Below are positions 23,569-34,392 of a stretch of 64,000 bases of DNA, piece after piece (the stretch's first letter is position 1; each line of letters starts with the position of its first letter). A program made the translations under genes and the position numbers. Origin of the DNA: Mercurialis annua (Eukaryota > Streptophyta > Magnoliopsida > Malpighiales > Euphorbiaceae); assembly GCF_937616625.2 (NCBI RefSeq), contig NC_065577.1, positions 38,531,001-38,595,000 of the forward strand. Direction: 5' to 3'. A model generated the notes under the pieces. That model saw only the letters and a program-made list of their open reading frames with translations. It did not search any database and was not told the DNA's origin.

Positions 23569-24577
23569 AATGTTGCGATACCTACAATGTGCTATGGAGA
23601 GCCTATATATTGTGGCTAATGAAAAGTCTCTACTGTTTATATAATTTGAACTAGAATTTTACTTCTTCAAGTCTTTTATTATATTTGTGGATCATGGGAT
23701 GGTTATATCCCCTTTCAGTGTGATATTACTCAACAGTTCATGTGATGGTTTGTGGGGGTATAGTTCTCAGCTTTGTTTGTTGGTTACCTTTTCAATTTTT
23801 TTTGGTTTTCATTGGTAAATTAATGTATTTTAGGATAGATGGCCGCAGCCCTTCCAAATCCAGTGTCTACAGCTAGGGGTTTGGTTCGATAGTTAAAATA
23901 TTTAAATTGATCAATTTTTAAAGAAAATTATCTCTTATCTTTAGAATGACTTATGATATGCATTGCATCTTGCTTTGCTAATAAAGCAAAATTAAATAGG
24001 AAAAATTTGGTTCCGTTTGATTTATGATTTAATTGAAAGAATAATATTCTAACTTTAATTTTTTTTAAAAGTAATAAATTAAAAAAACAAAGGAATTGAA
24101 AAAAAATCAAATTTAAGATAAATTATAATAATGTTATATTTATATAATATATAGTTTAATTTTTGAATATGCAAAAATCAGGAAAACCAAATTGATTTTA
24201 TTATGTTTTTTGGTTTGGTTCCATACACACACCTGTCTGCAGCCATGCCTCCAGTTCTATATAGGGTGGTCGAGGAGGGTCTCCTCGAGGATAAATTTAA
24301 AAATAGCTTCTCATATTTTTATTTTTCCTGATTATATTTTTTTATTTTTACCATTTTCATTATTTTTAATAGTTATCGACTAAATATATATTTTAATTAT
24401 TATTGTTAAATAGCTAATGACATATTTGTGCTATAATAGCCGAACGATATGTCGTTTAAATTACTAAAATAAAATAAAATTACTCACTAGGTGTGTTAGT
24501 TTCTTAACTTTAAAGACAAGCAAGTTCTAATGCAAAATACATTGTCTTTGTCCGCATGAGCTAGCTTCAAATTACAA
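23569..24577. other. ADF 3' region and PPR upstream region
   Basis: Contains the ADF 3' untranslated part and AT-rich spacer. No other gene supported. A short run near 23880-24200 has the GGTTCGGTT/AACCAAA flavour of the dispersed repeats elsewhere in the window. Confidence 0.4.
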
Positions 24578-27199
24578 ATGGGCAAGCATGCACTTACAAT
24601 ACAAAGATTCTTCCATGCACAAACATCAATTAACAAATCTCCAATTCCAATCCAAAAAAATTCCAACTACCTTCAAATTCTCTCATCATGCAAAAACCTG
24701 CACTCAACCCTTCAAATCCACGCTCATTTAATAATCTCAGGCCATCAAAACCACCATTTAACAAACACCCATCTCATAAAATGCTACATTTCTCTAAAAA
24801 GACATGAACTTGCCCGATTAGTATTTGATTTAATGCCAAACCCAACTCTTAGATTATATAATTCAATGATACAAGCTTATGCAAATGCTAAAAACCACAA
24901 AGAAGCTATAAAAATGTACCATTTGATGTTAGATAAAGGCTTAGAGCCTGATAAGTATACTTTTAACTTTGTTTTGAAAGCTTGTAGTGGCGGTTTGGAG
25001 TTTAAAGAGGGTATTTTGATTCATAGGGAGATAGGTTTTAAAGGGTTGGATTGTGATGTTTATGTTGGGACTGCACTTGTTGATATGTATGGTAAAATGG
25101 GTGATGTGGGGATGGCGAGGAATGTGTTTGATAAAATGCCTGACAGAGATGTTGTAACTTGGAATGCTATGGTTTTGGGGTTGGCACGGAGTGGGGAGCC
25201 TGAGGAGGCGTTGGAGTTGGTTGGGTGTATGGGATTGGGTGGTGTCGAGGCTGATTTAGTGACAGTTTTGAATTTGGTTCTGGCTGTTTCGAGATTAGGG
25301 GATGTTGATGCTTGTAGGACTATTCATGGTTATGTGACTCGCAAGGGGTTTGATGGAACTGTTTCGAATGGGTTGATTGATATGTATTGTAAATGTGGGG
25401 ATGTAGGTGTGGCTTGTCAGGTTTTTGAACGAATGCGAGATAGAAATGATGTCTCTTGGAAAACAATGATGGCTGGGTATGCACATAATGAGTGCTTCTT
25501 TGAGGTCTTGGAGTTGTTTGATCGTATGAAGAGAGAAAATGTTGCGTTGAACAAAGTATCAGTTGCAACTGCTCTTTTAGCTGCTGCAGAAATGAGAGAT
25601 TTACGAAGAGGGGAAGAAATTTGTCATTTTGCCAGAAATCAAGGAATGGAGTCTGATGTTTCTATGACTACTGCTGTGATGACTATGTATGCCAAATGTG
25701 GCTATCTAGATGATGCTAAACGGTTGTTTCATTGGCTTAAGGAAAAGGATTTGGTTGCTTGGTCAGCAATTATATCCGCTGTTGTTCAATCAGGGTACCC
25801 CGAAGATGCACTGTCACTGTTTAGAGATATGCAGCATGCTTTTTTGAAAGCAAATAATATTACTCTCCTTAGCGTACTTACAGCTTGTGCTGAGTTAATG
25901 TCTCTGCCATTAGGCAAAAGTGTGCACTGTTATGCAGTAAAAGCCAGTTTTGACTCGGATATCCCAGTCGGAACAGCCCTAATGTCCATGTATGCTAAAT
26001 GTGGCCTATTTACTTATGCGCTGACTGTGTTCAATCGAATGCCGTGTAAAGATATTGTGACATGTAACACTTTAATATATGAGTATGCGCAGAATGGTTA
26101 TCCTTATCCTGCAATGGAGATGTTCCATAGAGTGCAGACATCTGAGATACGACCAGACTCAGGAACAATGATAGGATTGCTTTCAGTATCTGTCCTCTTA
26201 AACGACCTAGACCAAGGAATAAGCATCCATGGACAAATTGTAAAGTCTGGCTTTGATTCTCTCTGTAAGGTAAAAAATGCTCTCATTGACATGTATGGCA
26301 AATGTGGCAGCCTTTCAGATGCTAAATTCTTGTTCTGTAGTACAGAATTTATAAAGGATGAGGTATCTTGGAATGTCCTCATTGCAGGATATGTCCACAA
26401 TGGGCATGCCAAAGATGCCATTTCTCTATTTCACCAGATGAAATCAGAGCATTTTGAGCCTAATTTAGTCACATTTGTTAGCATCTTTCCTGCTGTAGCG
26501 TATCTGTCGGCCTTAAATGAAGGCATTGCTCTTCATGCTCTTGTTATCAGAATGGGTTTCGAGTCTAATATACCTGTCAGGAATTGTCTACTTGATATGT
26601 ATGCGAAATGTGGGCAGCTTCACTACTCGGAACAATTATTTCACGAAATGAACTATAAAAACACCGTTTCTTGGAATGTGATGCTAGCAGGGTATGCTGT
26701 TAACGGTCAAGGGAATCGTGCTGTCGAACTTTTCTCACTTATGCAGAAGAACAATGTCAAGGTTGATTCTTTATCCTTCATCGGTGTGTTATCTGCTTGC
26801 AGACATGCAGGTTTAATAGATGAAGGGAGAAAAATATTTGATATAATGTGTAAAAAGCATGATCTTGAACCGGGTTTAGAGCATTACGCATGCATGGTGG
26901 ATTTATTAGGTCGTGCTGGGTTATTCGATGAAATTTCACACTTAATTGAGGGAATGACGTTGGAACCTGACGCAGGAGTGTGGGGGGCCTTATTGGGTGC
27001 ATGTAAAATTCATTCTAATGTGCACTTAGCAGAATCTGCTGTTGATCATCTTGTGAAACTTGAGCCTGAAAATCCCACTCATCTCGTCGTTTTGTCAAAT
27101 ATATATGCTAAATCTGGAAGATGGAGAGATGCAGACAGTACAAGATCAAATATGTTCAGAGCAGGGCTGAAGAAAAGTCCAGGATGGAGTTGGGTGTGA
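24578..27199 (+). CDS. Pentatricopeptide repeat protein, PLS class, short E-type end
   Basis: Single-exon gene of 873 residues, typical of plant PPR genes. After a basic, acid-poor start (MGKHALTIQRFFHAQTS), which could be an organelle transit peptide, come roughly 20 PPR motifs. Signature words recur: DVVTWNAMVLG, LIDMYCKCGDV, VSWKTMMAGYAHN, AVMTMYAKCGYL, VSWNVLIAGYVHNG. The usual C-terminal series follows (SACRHAGLIDEGRKIFD, EHYACMVDLLGRAGL, VWGALLGACKIHSN, LSNIYAKSGRW), ending at GWSWV. The protein stops there, so the full E+ and DYW domains are absent. Such proteins bind single-stranded RNA in mitochondria or plastids, one base per motif, and E-class members usually guide C-to-U editing. 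From memory it resembles Arabidopsis At2g39620 in motif order. RNA target and organelle are not determinable. The frame is fully open; the first ATG is used. Confidence 0.95.
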   Translation: MGKHALTIQRFFHAQTSINKSPIPIQKNSNYLQILSSCKNLHSTLQIHAHLIISGHQNHHLTNTHLIKCYISLKRHELARLVFDLMPNPTLRLYNSMIQAYANAKNHKEAIKMYHLMLDKGLEPDKYTFNFVLKACSGGLEFKEGILIHREIGFKGLDCDVYVGTALVDMYGKMGDVGMARNVFDKMPDRDVVTWNAMVLGLARSGEPEEALELVGCMGLGGVEADLVTVLNLVLAVSRLGDVDACRTIHGYVTRKGFDGTVSNGLIDMYCKCGDVGVACQVFERMRDRNDVSWKTMMAGYAHNECFFEVLELFDRMKRENVALNKVSVATALLAAAEMRDLRRGEEICHFARNQGMESDVSMTTAVMTMYAKCGYLDDAKRLFHWLKEKDLVAWSAIISAVVQSGYPEDALSLFRDMQHAFLKANNITLLSVLTACAELMSLPLGKSVHCYAVKASFDSDIPVGTALMSMYAKCGLFTYALTVFNRMPCKDIVTCNTLIYEYAQNGYPYPAMEMFHRVQTSEIRPDSGTMIGLLSVSVLLNDLDQGISIHGQIVKSGFDSLCKVKNALIDMYGKCGSLSDAKFLFCSTEFIKDEVSWNVLIAGYVHNGHAKDAISLFHQMKSEHFEPNLVTFVSIFPAVAYLSALNEGIALHALVIRMGFESNIPVRNCLLDMYAKCGQLHYSEQLFHEMNYKNTVSWNVMLAGYAVNGQGNRAVELFSLMQKNNVKVDSLSFIGVLSACRHAGLIDEGRKIFDIMCKKHDLEPGLEHYACMVDLLGRAGLFDEISHLIEGMTLEPDAGVWGALLGACKIHSNVHLAESAVDHLVKLEPENPTHLVVLSNIYAKSGRWRDADSTRSNMFRAGLKKSPGWSWV

Positions 27200-27690
27200 G
27201 AAAACAGATCAAGAATATCTCTTCATTATTTCACAATTTAATGGATGTGGAGGTTAGCTATAGCTTTCAAAGTGTAAACTGGCGAAAGATGAACTGTTTC
27301 TGGTTCGCAGGGAAATAATAGTTCGAGAAGCAGAAAGAATATGAACCATGAAGCATGAACTGTGAAAAGAATATAAGCTGAGAGTAAATCCTGTAGTGCC
27401 GACTCGTACTCACAGAAGGCGATTAAGCTATTAGAATTCTGATATTGCTTCAGCTTTTGATCACGGTCATACACAGAAGGTTTGTTGTATATGCTCCAGA
27501 AGATGATTAACTTGGTAATGTCTATATTCTTGCTGTCTTTGTTCTCAAGTTATTTTTCTTACATGGCTGAACACTACTGCTCTTGTTAGTCATTTCCAAA
27601 TTTGACTTGACACATGTATAATCATTCTAACTTGAGGTTTTTCATGAACAGTTAATATCCAAATACATTACAGGATTCAGCTTTGTTCAT

Positions 27691-27805
27691 TTCATACAGG
27701 TTCTGATGAGAGGTTCATTTTCTCAGTTATGCTCCGGAAAGAAGCAATGTCGCAGCTGGTCACTTCTTGTGACTTCTCATAGCTGCCGCAAGCAGGACGT
27801 GGCAT
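27691..27805 (+). repeat. Local duplicate 1 of an exon-like block
   Basis: Shares TATGCTCCGGAAAGAAGCAA, GCTGGTCACTT and CATAGCTGCCG with 29000-29135, in the same order and orientation. It is GC-richer than its surroundings. No protein family recognised. Confidence 0.7.
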
Positions 27806-28999
27806 TGATGATATGGAGAAAAACACCTCAACTCTTACAGTTCTCAACAATACTATACGTAGACTTTAGCTGGAAGAGATATTTGGCAAGTATCCTATCC
27901 TGTCTGATTTTTGCTTATTCTTTCATTTGTGCTTGATTTACCATTTTTGTTAGTTGTAAATATATGATTTGAGTGAGGGAAGATTCACCAAACTATGGCC
28001 AAAATTGACTTACTATGGCCAATTCCTGAGGAACTATTCTAACCTATGATTCTATAATTTCTATTTCTATAAACTGCACCTATTATGCACGAAAACCTCA
28101 AAAAAGAGGTGTTTTCTCTTTTTGGAATAGTCTCCCTTTCCGAGTTTCTCGAAATTTCATAAGAAACATTTTGGGGCCGTTTTCATAAATAATAATTAGT
28201 TACCATTATTTTAATAGGAAATCTGTTTTCTAAAACTTTTTTTAAGATTACCTAATTAGTTACTCATCATGATGTACATAATTCACAAATAAAAACTCAT
28301 CTTCTTCTTAAAAACACAATCTCTAAATTTCTGATACTATTATACTATTATATTGTTATTAATTATGAACTCAAATCTTAAATGTATTTAAATAAAGTTT
28401 TTATAACTTTTCATAAATACATAGTAATTTAGTTTCATAAAAAAATTAGTGTTTTTAAAATAAAATTTGATGTAAATAAAACTTTATAATTTTAAAACTT
28501 TATAAGTATATCCCAATAATTTTGTTATTTACAAGTTACTCCACGTTTCTACTTTTCAGTCGTTGCATTGTTTCCGTTTTCATGCAACATAGGGCTGCTT
28601 CAATGCAATTTCCACAGAATGCTATTATGCATTTATGCTACCATATGGTTATCTACACCTAATGGATTGATTTCAATAAAATCATGTTACAATATATTAT
28701 TGACACAAAGACTTGTATATATTTAATTTTTGCAGCTAATGTTTCAAGAATTTGTTTTAACAACATATACGAAATGATTTGCTGTTATAAGTGTAAATTT
28801 GGAAAATAACATTCCCTTGTTCATTAAAATTCTGATCACAGTAAGTCAATTCTATTAAATTTACTAGTTACATTACTACAAGAATGTAAAACTGTAAAAG
28901 TTAAAAAAAGAAGCTATCTACATATTCGTACAATTCTACTGATTCGTGGTTCGATGGTTTTATATCCAAATACGGTATTGAGATTTAAATTTATCCTTT

Positions 29000-29135
29000 T
29001 TATACAGGTTCCGAAGAGGATTCTGATTGGACTCTGAGGTTCATTAAGTTTCTTCTCAGCTATGCTCCGGAAAGAAGCAATGTTGCCGCTGGTCACTTGT
29101 TGTGACTTCCCATAGCTGCCGAAAGCAGGACGAGG
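29000..29135 (+). repeat. Local duplicate 2 of an exon-like block
   Basis: Partner of 27691-27805, about 1.3 kb downstream. It reads open for some 20 codons (SYAPERSNVAAGHLL) and then stops. It could be a leftover of an exon or a non-coding transcript. The copia element sits about 130 bp further on. Confidence 0.65.
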
Positions 29136-29262
29136 CGACGAAGAATTTGGTAAAAGTAGCTCATGTTTTGCAATTTTTTGCTACACAAAATACTATCTAA
29201 CTATTTATATTGTCACAGACTAATATCAAATATACAAAACAGCTATGATTTTAATCGATTCT

Positions 29263-29510
29263 TGTTGAAGTATTAGCTGTTAGTTGATCAAGTCTTTAAC
29301 CTTTTGTTTAGTTAATCAGTTTTAGATATTAATAATTCCTACTTTGTAGGATTAGATATTTGTTTGTTGCCATGTTATTAGGACGTGTGCATTATTTTCT
29401 ATATTCAGTTATTGTAAGGCTATATAGCCACATCAGTTGTTTCAATTCAATAACAATTCAATTCCTCCAATTCTTTCTTACTCTCTAAAACATACACAGT
29501 GATTCTGACA
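29263..29510 (+). repeat. 5' LTR of the copia element
   Basis: 248 bp, starts TGTTGAAG and ends TTCTGACA. Contains AGGCTATATAGCC, a likely TATA region (about 29418-29430). I saw no difference from the 3' LTR. Confidence 0.97.
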
Positions 29511-29512
29511 AG

Positions 29513-29524
29513 TGGTATCAGAGC
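29513..29524 (+). other. Primer-binding site
   Basis: TGGTATCAGAGC, two bases after the 5' LTR; complementary to the 3' end of initiator tRNA-Met, the usual primer of plant copia elements. Confidence 0.95.
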
Positions 29525-29575
29525 CTATCATAAGGGCCTGATTGCAACTAAGAAGCAGCAGTCTTCTTTAGTTGT

Positions 29576-32500
29576 TTGAGTGACAAAAAGATGGCAACTG
29601 AGAGTGGATTTGTGCAACCAGCAATTCCGAAATTTGATGGGCATTACAATCATTGGTGTATGCTCATGGAGAACTTTATGAGATCCAAAGAATATTGGAA
29701 CATAATCGAAGAGGGGATTCCAGTAGCAGCGGAAGGAGCACAACTCAGTGAAGGGCAGAAGAAGGCAATTGATGATGCAAAGTTGAAGGATATGAAGGCG
29801 AAGAATTATCTATTCCAAGCTATATATAGATCAATTCTGGAAACCATCTTGAACAAGGAGACATCCAAAAGCATTTGGGATTCCTTGAAACAAAAGTATC
29901 AAGGGACAGCTAGAGTACAACGATCACAACGACAAGCTCTTCAAAAGGAGTTTGAGATGCTGAATATGAAGGTGGGAGAGTCGGTGGATGCGTATTTTGC
30001 TCGTACTCTTGCTGTAGTTAACAAGTTACGAGCCAACAAAGGGAAGGTGGACGATATAGCTGTCATTGAGAAGGTACTTAGATCCATGACATCTAAGTTT
30101 GATTATGTGGTGTGTTCTATTGAGGAGTCAAACGATTTAGATACTCTCACTATTGACGAGTTACAAAGCAGTCTTCTAGTACATGAACAACGTATGAAGG
30201 GTCATGCTCTAGAGGAGCAAGCATTGAAGATTACAACCGGAGAATCTTCGGCAGGAAGAGGACGAGGTTGGGGTGGATTTCGAGGACGAGGAAGAGGTGG
30301 TGGCAGGCGTACATTTGATAGATCTATCATCGAATGTTACCGCTGCCATAAACTTGGGCATTTTGCAAACGAATGTACAAAAGGGTATGACGAAAAGGCA
30401 AATTATGTAGAAAGTAATGAAGAAATGTTGTTGATGGCATATGTGAATGATGAAGAAGTTGAGAAAGAAGAGTTGTGGTTCTTAGATTCTGGATGCAGCA
30501 ATCATATGTGCGGCAAGCGAGAATTATTTTCTGATTTTGACAACACTTTCAGAGAAAAAGTGAAACTGGGAGATAACTCGAGTATGGACGTGATGGGAAA
30601 AGGTAACGTGCGAATGGCTGTAAATGGTTTTTTGCAAACAATTACTGGTGTTTTTTATGTTCCAGGACTCAAAAACAGCTTATTGAGCATTGGCCAATTA
30701 GTTGAGAAGGGACTTGCAATCCTTATCCAAAAAGGAGCTTGCAAAATCTATCATCCTGATAGAGGGCTTATCATGGATATCACAATGTCGTCAAATCGAA
30801 TGTTTAAGTTGTTTGCTGTAATACAACCGAAGGTGGAAACATGTTTCAACTCTTTCATGGAAGATCCAACTCGACTTTGGCACCATAGATATGGGCATTT
30901 AAGCTTCAATGGTATGAAAACTCTCCAACAAAAGGGAATGGTGAGAGGGCTGCCATCACTTGAAATTTCATCAAAAATATGTGGAGATTGCTTGGTGGGG
31001 AAACAACGGAGAGATCCATTCCCTCAGCAAAGCACATGGAGAGCGTCTCAAATTCTTGAGTTAATACATGCCGATATATGCGGGCCGATCAGCCCTGTAT
31101 CAAACAGCCAGAAAAGGTACATGGTCAGTTTTATTGATGACTTTAGTCGTAAAGTTTGGGTGTATTTTTTGGCTGAGAAATCAGAAGCTTTTAATTTTTT
31201 CAAAATATACAAGAACCGAGTTGAGAAAGAGTCTGGTTTGGCTATAAAGGGTCTTCGTACTGACCGTGGGGGTGAGTTCACATCACTTGAATTCGCTAAT
31301 TTTTGCAGTGAGCATGGTATTCGACGACAATTGACAACTGCTTACACTCCTCAACAAAATGGCGTGGCGGAGCGGAAAAATCAAACAATCATGAACATGG
31401 TTCGAAGCATGCTTTCAGGTAAGAAGCTTCCCAAAACATTCTGGCCTGAAGCTGTAAATTGGACAGTCCATCTTTTAAATCGAAGTCCAACTCTTGCAGT
31501 AAAGAATAGAACTCCAGAAGAAGCGTGGAGCGGATTCAAGCCATCAGTGGCATATTTCAGGGTGTTCGGGTGTGTATCTTATGTTCATATTCCTGATTGC
31601 AAAAGAGTAAAACTTGATGACAAGAGTCTGAAGTGTGTTTTTCTTGGAGTTAGTGATGAATCAAAGGCATACAGGCTATACGATCCGATTTCGGAAAAGA
31701 TTTTGATAAGCAGAGATGTTGTGTTCGAAGAAGATAGCAGTTGGGATTGGGATCAAAGGCACAAGGAAGTTGTCTTAGCTGATTTGAGTTGGGAGGAAGA
31801 TCGTGAATCAAATGGAGATGTTGAAACTAGAGACGGAGTTGATGAAACTAGCAATATAGAGGAAGGAGAAACAAATAGCTCAGCTGAAGAAAATTCATTC
31901 AGCTCATGTGAAGATTCACCAATTGAATCTTTAGAGCAAAGACCAAGAAGACAACCAATTTGGATGAATGACTATGAAAGTGGAGAGGGTCTGTCTGAAG
32001 AATAAGGGATAGCAAATCTAGTCATGTTTGCAGCCAATGATCCAATGGTATTTGAAGAAGCGCTAAAAGATGAAAAGTGGAGAACAGCAATGGATGCAGA
32101 GATTGAAGCTATTGAAAAAAATGACACGTGGGAATTGACGAATTTGCCGATAGGAGCGAAAAAGGTTGGAGTGAAATGGGTGTACAAAACAAAGCTCAAT
32201 GAAAATGGCGAGGTGGAGAAATACAAGGCGCGTTTGGTTGCAAAAGGCTACACCCAAAAATATGGTGTGGATTATACTGAAGTTTTTGCACCTGTAGCAC
32301 GTTTGGAAACGATTCGGTTAGTAATTTCTCTTGCAGCTCAGAAAAGGTGGACAGTATTTCAGCTAGACGTAAAGTCTGCTTTTCTTCATGGAGAACTTAG
32401 TGAAGAGGTCTTTGTAGAGCAGCCTCCTGGTTATTTGAGAAAAGACGCTGAACAGAAAGTTTATAAGTTAAAGAAGGCATTATACGGACTAAGCAAGCGC

Positions 32501-33576
32501 CGCGAGCCTGGTATAGTCGAATTGAGTCATATTTTACTAAAGAAGGTTTTAATCGCTGCCCTTATGAGCATACGCTGTTTACCAAAACAGAAAATGGTAA
32601 AATTTTAATTGTTTGTCTCTATGTTGATGATTTGATTTTTACGGGTAATGATGAGCATATGTTTATGAAATTTAAGAGTTCTATGATGCATGAGTTTGAC
32701 ATGACAGACCTTGGAAGAATGAGGTATTTTCTGGGCATAGAAGTATTGCAAGGTGAAGAAGGCATATTTATTGGTCAAAGAAAATATGCACTGGAGGTGT
32801 TGGAAAGGTTTGATATGGACAAGTCAAATTCAGTTCATAATCCAATTGTTCCGGGTTGCAAGCTGATTAAAGATGAGGATGGTGTAAGAGTGGATAACAG
32901 TCGATACAAGCAAGTAATTGGCAGTCTAATGTATTTGACAGCTACTCGACCCGATATTATGTTTTCTGTGAGTCTTTTGAGCAGGTACATGGAGCGTCCT
33001 ACAGAGCTTCATCTCCAGGCTGCCAAGAGAGTGCTGCGATATCTGAAAGGGACGTCAGATTATGGAATATTTTATAAAAGAGGAGAAGATGAGAAGTTGG
33101 TTGCTTATACGGACAGTGATTACGCAGGAGACTTGAATGACAGAAGAAGTACCTCCGGCTATGTTTTCTTATTAAGTTCAGGAGCGGTTTCTTGGTCGGC
33201 GAAGAAACAACCGATAGTCACTCTATCTACTACCGAAGCTGAGTTTGTTGCAGCAGCCTCATGTTCATGTCAAGCAATTTGGTTGAGGAGGATTCTGAAA
33301 GTTCTTAGTCATGTTCAAGATAATTGTACAGCCATTTTTTGTGACAATAGCTCAACAATTGAGCTTTCAAAAAATCCTGTGCTACACGGTCGAAGCAAGC
33401 ATATAGATGTGAGGTTTCATTTTCTGCGCGAGCTCACTCAAGATGGAGTTATAAAATTGGCACACTGTCGTACTGAAGATCAGGTTGCAGATATAATGAC
33501 TAAACCCTTGAAGCTTGATATGTTTATGAAGCTTAGAGATATGCTGGGAATATGTTCAGGTTCAAGTTTAAACTGA
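29576..33576 (+). pseudogene. Copia gag-pol polyprotein with one stop and one frameshift
   Basis: The first open part (809 codons, 29576-32005) holds gag. A zinc knuckle CYRCHKLGHFANEC lies near residue 254 after an RG-rich stretch, the protease motif WFLDSG at Asp304, and a GAG pre-integrase zinc region (WHHRYGHLS...CGDC). The integrase triad is at Asp500, Asp563 and Glu599, with the proper 35-residue gap between the last two. A stop codon (32003-32005) then breaks the frame just before the RT domain, which resumes in the same frame at 32024 (KWVYKTKLNENGEVEKYKAR, FQLDVKSAFLHGEL). Near 32491 one base is missing compared with the family pattern. The rest continues in another frame (314-codon piece from 32632) with YVDD, the RNase H region (ADSDYAGD-like TDSDYAGD, STTEAEFVAA) and KHIDVRFHF. 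The lesions could be real or sequencing errors. Confidence 0.93.
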
Positions 33577-33591
33577 ATCAAATGATATTCA

Positions 33592-33604
33592 GTTTAAGGG
33601 AGGA
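33592..33604 (+). other. Polypurine tract
   Basis: TTTAAGGGAGGA-type purine run immediately before the 3' LTR; the primer for plus-strand DNA synthesis. Confidence 0.85.
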
Positions 33605-33852
33605 TGTTGAAGTATTAGCTGTTAGTTGATCAAGTCTTTAACCTTTTGTTTAGTTAATCAGTTTTAGATATTAATAATTCCTACTTTGTAGGATTAGATA
33701 TTTGTTTGTTGCCATGTTATTAGGACGTGTGCATTATTTTCTATATTCAGTTATTGTAAGGCTATATAGCCACATCAGTTGTTTCAATTCAATAACAATT
33801 CAATTCCTCCAATTCTTTCTTACTCTCTAAAACATACACAGTGATTCTGACA
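33605..33852 (+). repeat. 3' LTR of the copia element
   Basis: 248 bp, TGTTGAAG...TTCTGACA, read as identical to the 5' LTR, followed by the ATTCT target duplicate. Confidence 0.97.
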
Positions 33853-33857
33853 ATTCT

Positions 33858-34392
33858 AAATTATTTTATGATGCTGAGGATCGATAAGGTACATGGACAA
33901 ACATCAGATATTGAAGTTTATTTTCCGCAACATGTATTTTACGGGACACACTTAAAGAACATACTACTTGATTTTTGAAATTATTCTTTTATCTAATAAT
34001 ATATAAATTGACGAGTGCGTAGCTATTAAACAATACTAGTTCATAAAAAAAATGCACAATGCGTGGTTGGTGCTTAGAGACTGAAACAAATTTGTTAAGA
34101 GTTATTCGTATAAACACTTCTTTTCTTTTTTAGCTTGCTAAGGCGAGTTGCAGATTACAATCCGAACTGAGGACGGGTTTTTGGAGTTAGCTCACCCTCG
34201 CGGTATACATTATAAATATAAATTTTACCATTTCATGTATTTTTGTATAATTGAATATTTAAATCGTATATTGGTAATATAGTAATAATAATACAGCTTA
34301 ATCACTTAAGGTACCAATAGTGAACATTTATTTAAATTAGTGTTTGGGAATGATACCAATAGTGAATTATACCAATAATTGGATATTTAAGT
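33858..34392. other. Intergenic DNA
   Basis: Host DNA downstream of the copia insertion. Apart from the plastid 16S fragment at 34141-34203, nothing was recognised. Confidence 0.4.
34141..34203 (-). pseudogene. Plastid 16S rRNA fragment (NUPT), about 63 bp
   Basis: Read on the minus strand this is a near-perfect piece of the 3' domain of plastid 16S rRNA: GAGGGTGAGCTAACTCCAAA, then CCCGTCCTCAGTTCGGATTG, then CTGCAACTCGCC. It is GC-rich and abrupt in AT-rich DNA. Such short nuclear copies of plastid DNA are common in plants. It cannot act as rRNA. Recognition is from memory of the 16S sequence. Confidence 0.82.

Larger units (their letters stand above)
27200..29257. other. PPR 3' flank and intergenic DNA
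   Basis: No gene supported. It holds two copies of an exon-like block (27691-27805 and 29000-29135, listed separately). Block 28180-28560 is very AT-rich. A Ty1/copia element begins at 29263. Confidence 0.45.
29263..33852 (+). mobile_element. Ty1/copia LTR retrotransposon, 4590 bp, recent insertion
   Basis: Complete structure: 5-bp target duplication ATTCT (29258-29262, 33853-33857), two 248-bp LTRs, a tRNA-Met primer site, a gag-pol region in copia order (gag, protease, integrase, RT, RNase H) and a purine tract. The two LTRs read as identical, so the insertion is young. The pol frame has an internal stop and a one-base frameshift, so this copy is probably not self-sufficient, though it could be moved in trans. 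The small LTR size fits the short-LTR copia lineages; the lineage was not resolved. Confidence 0.97.
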
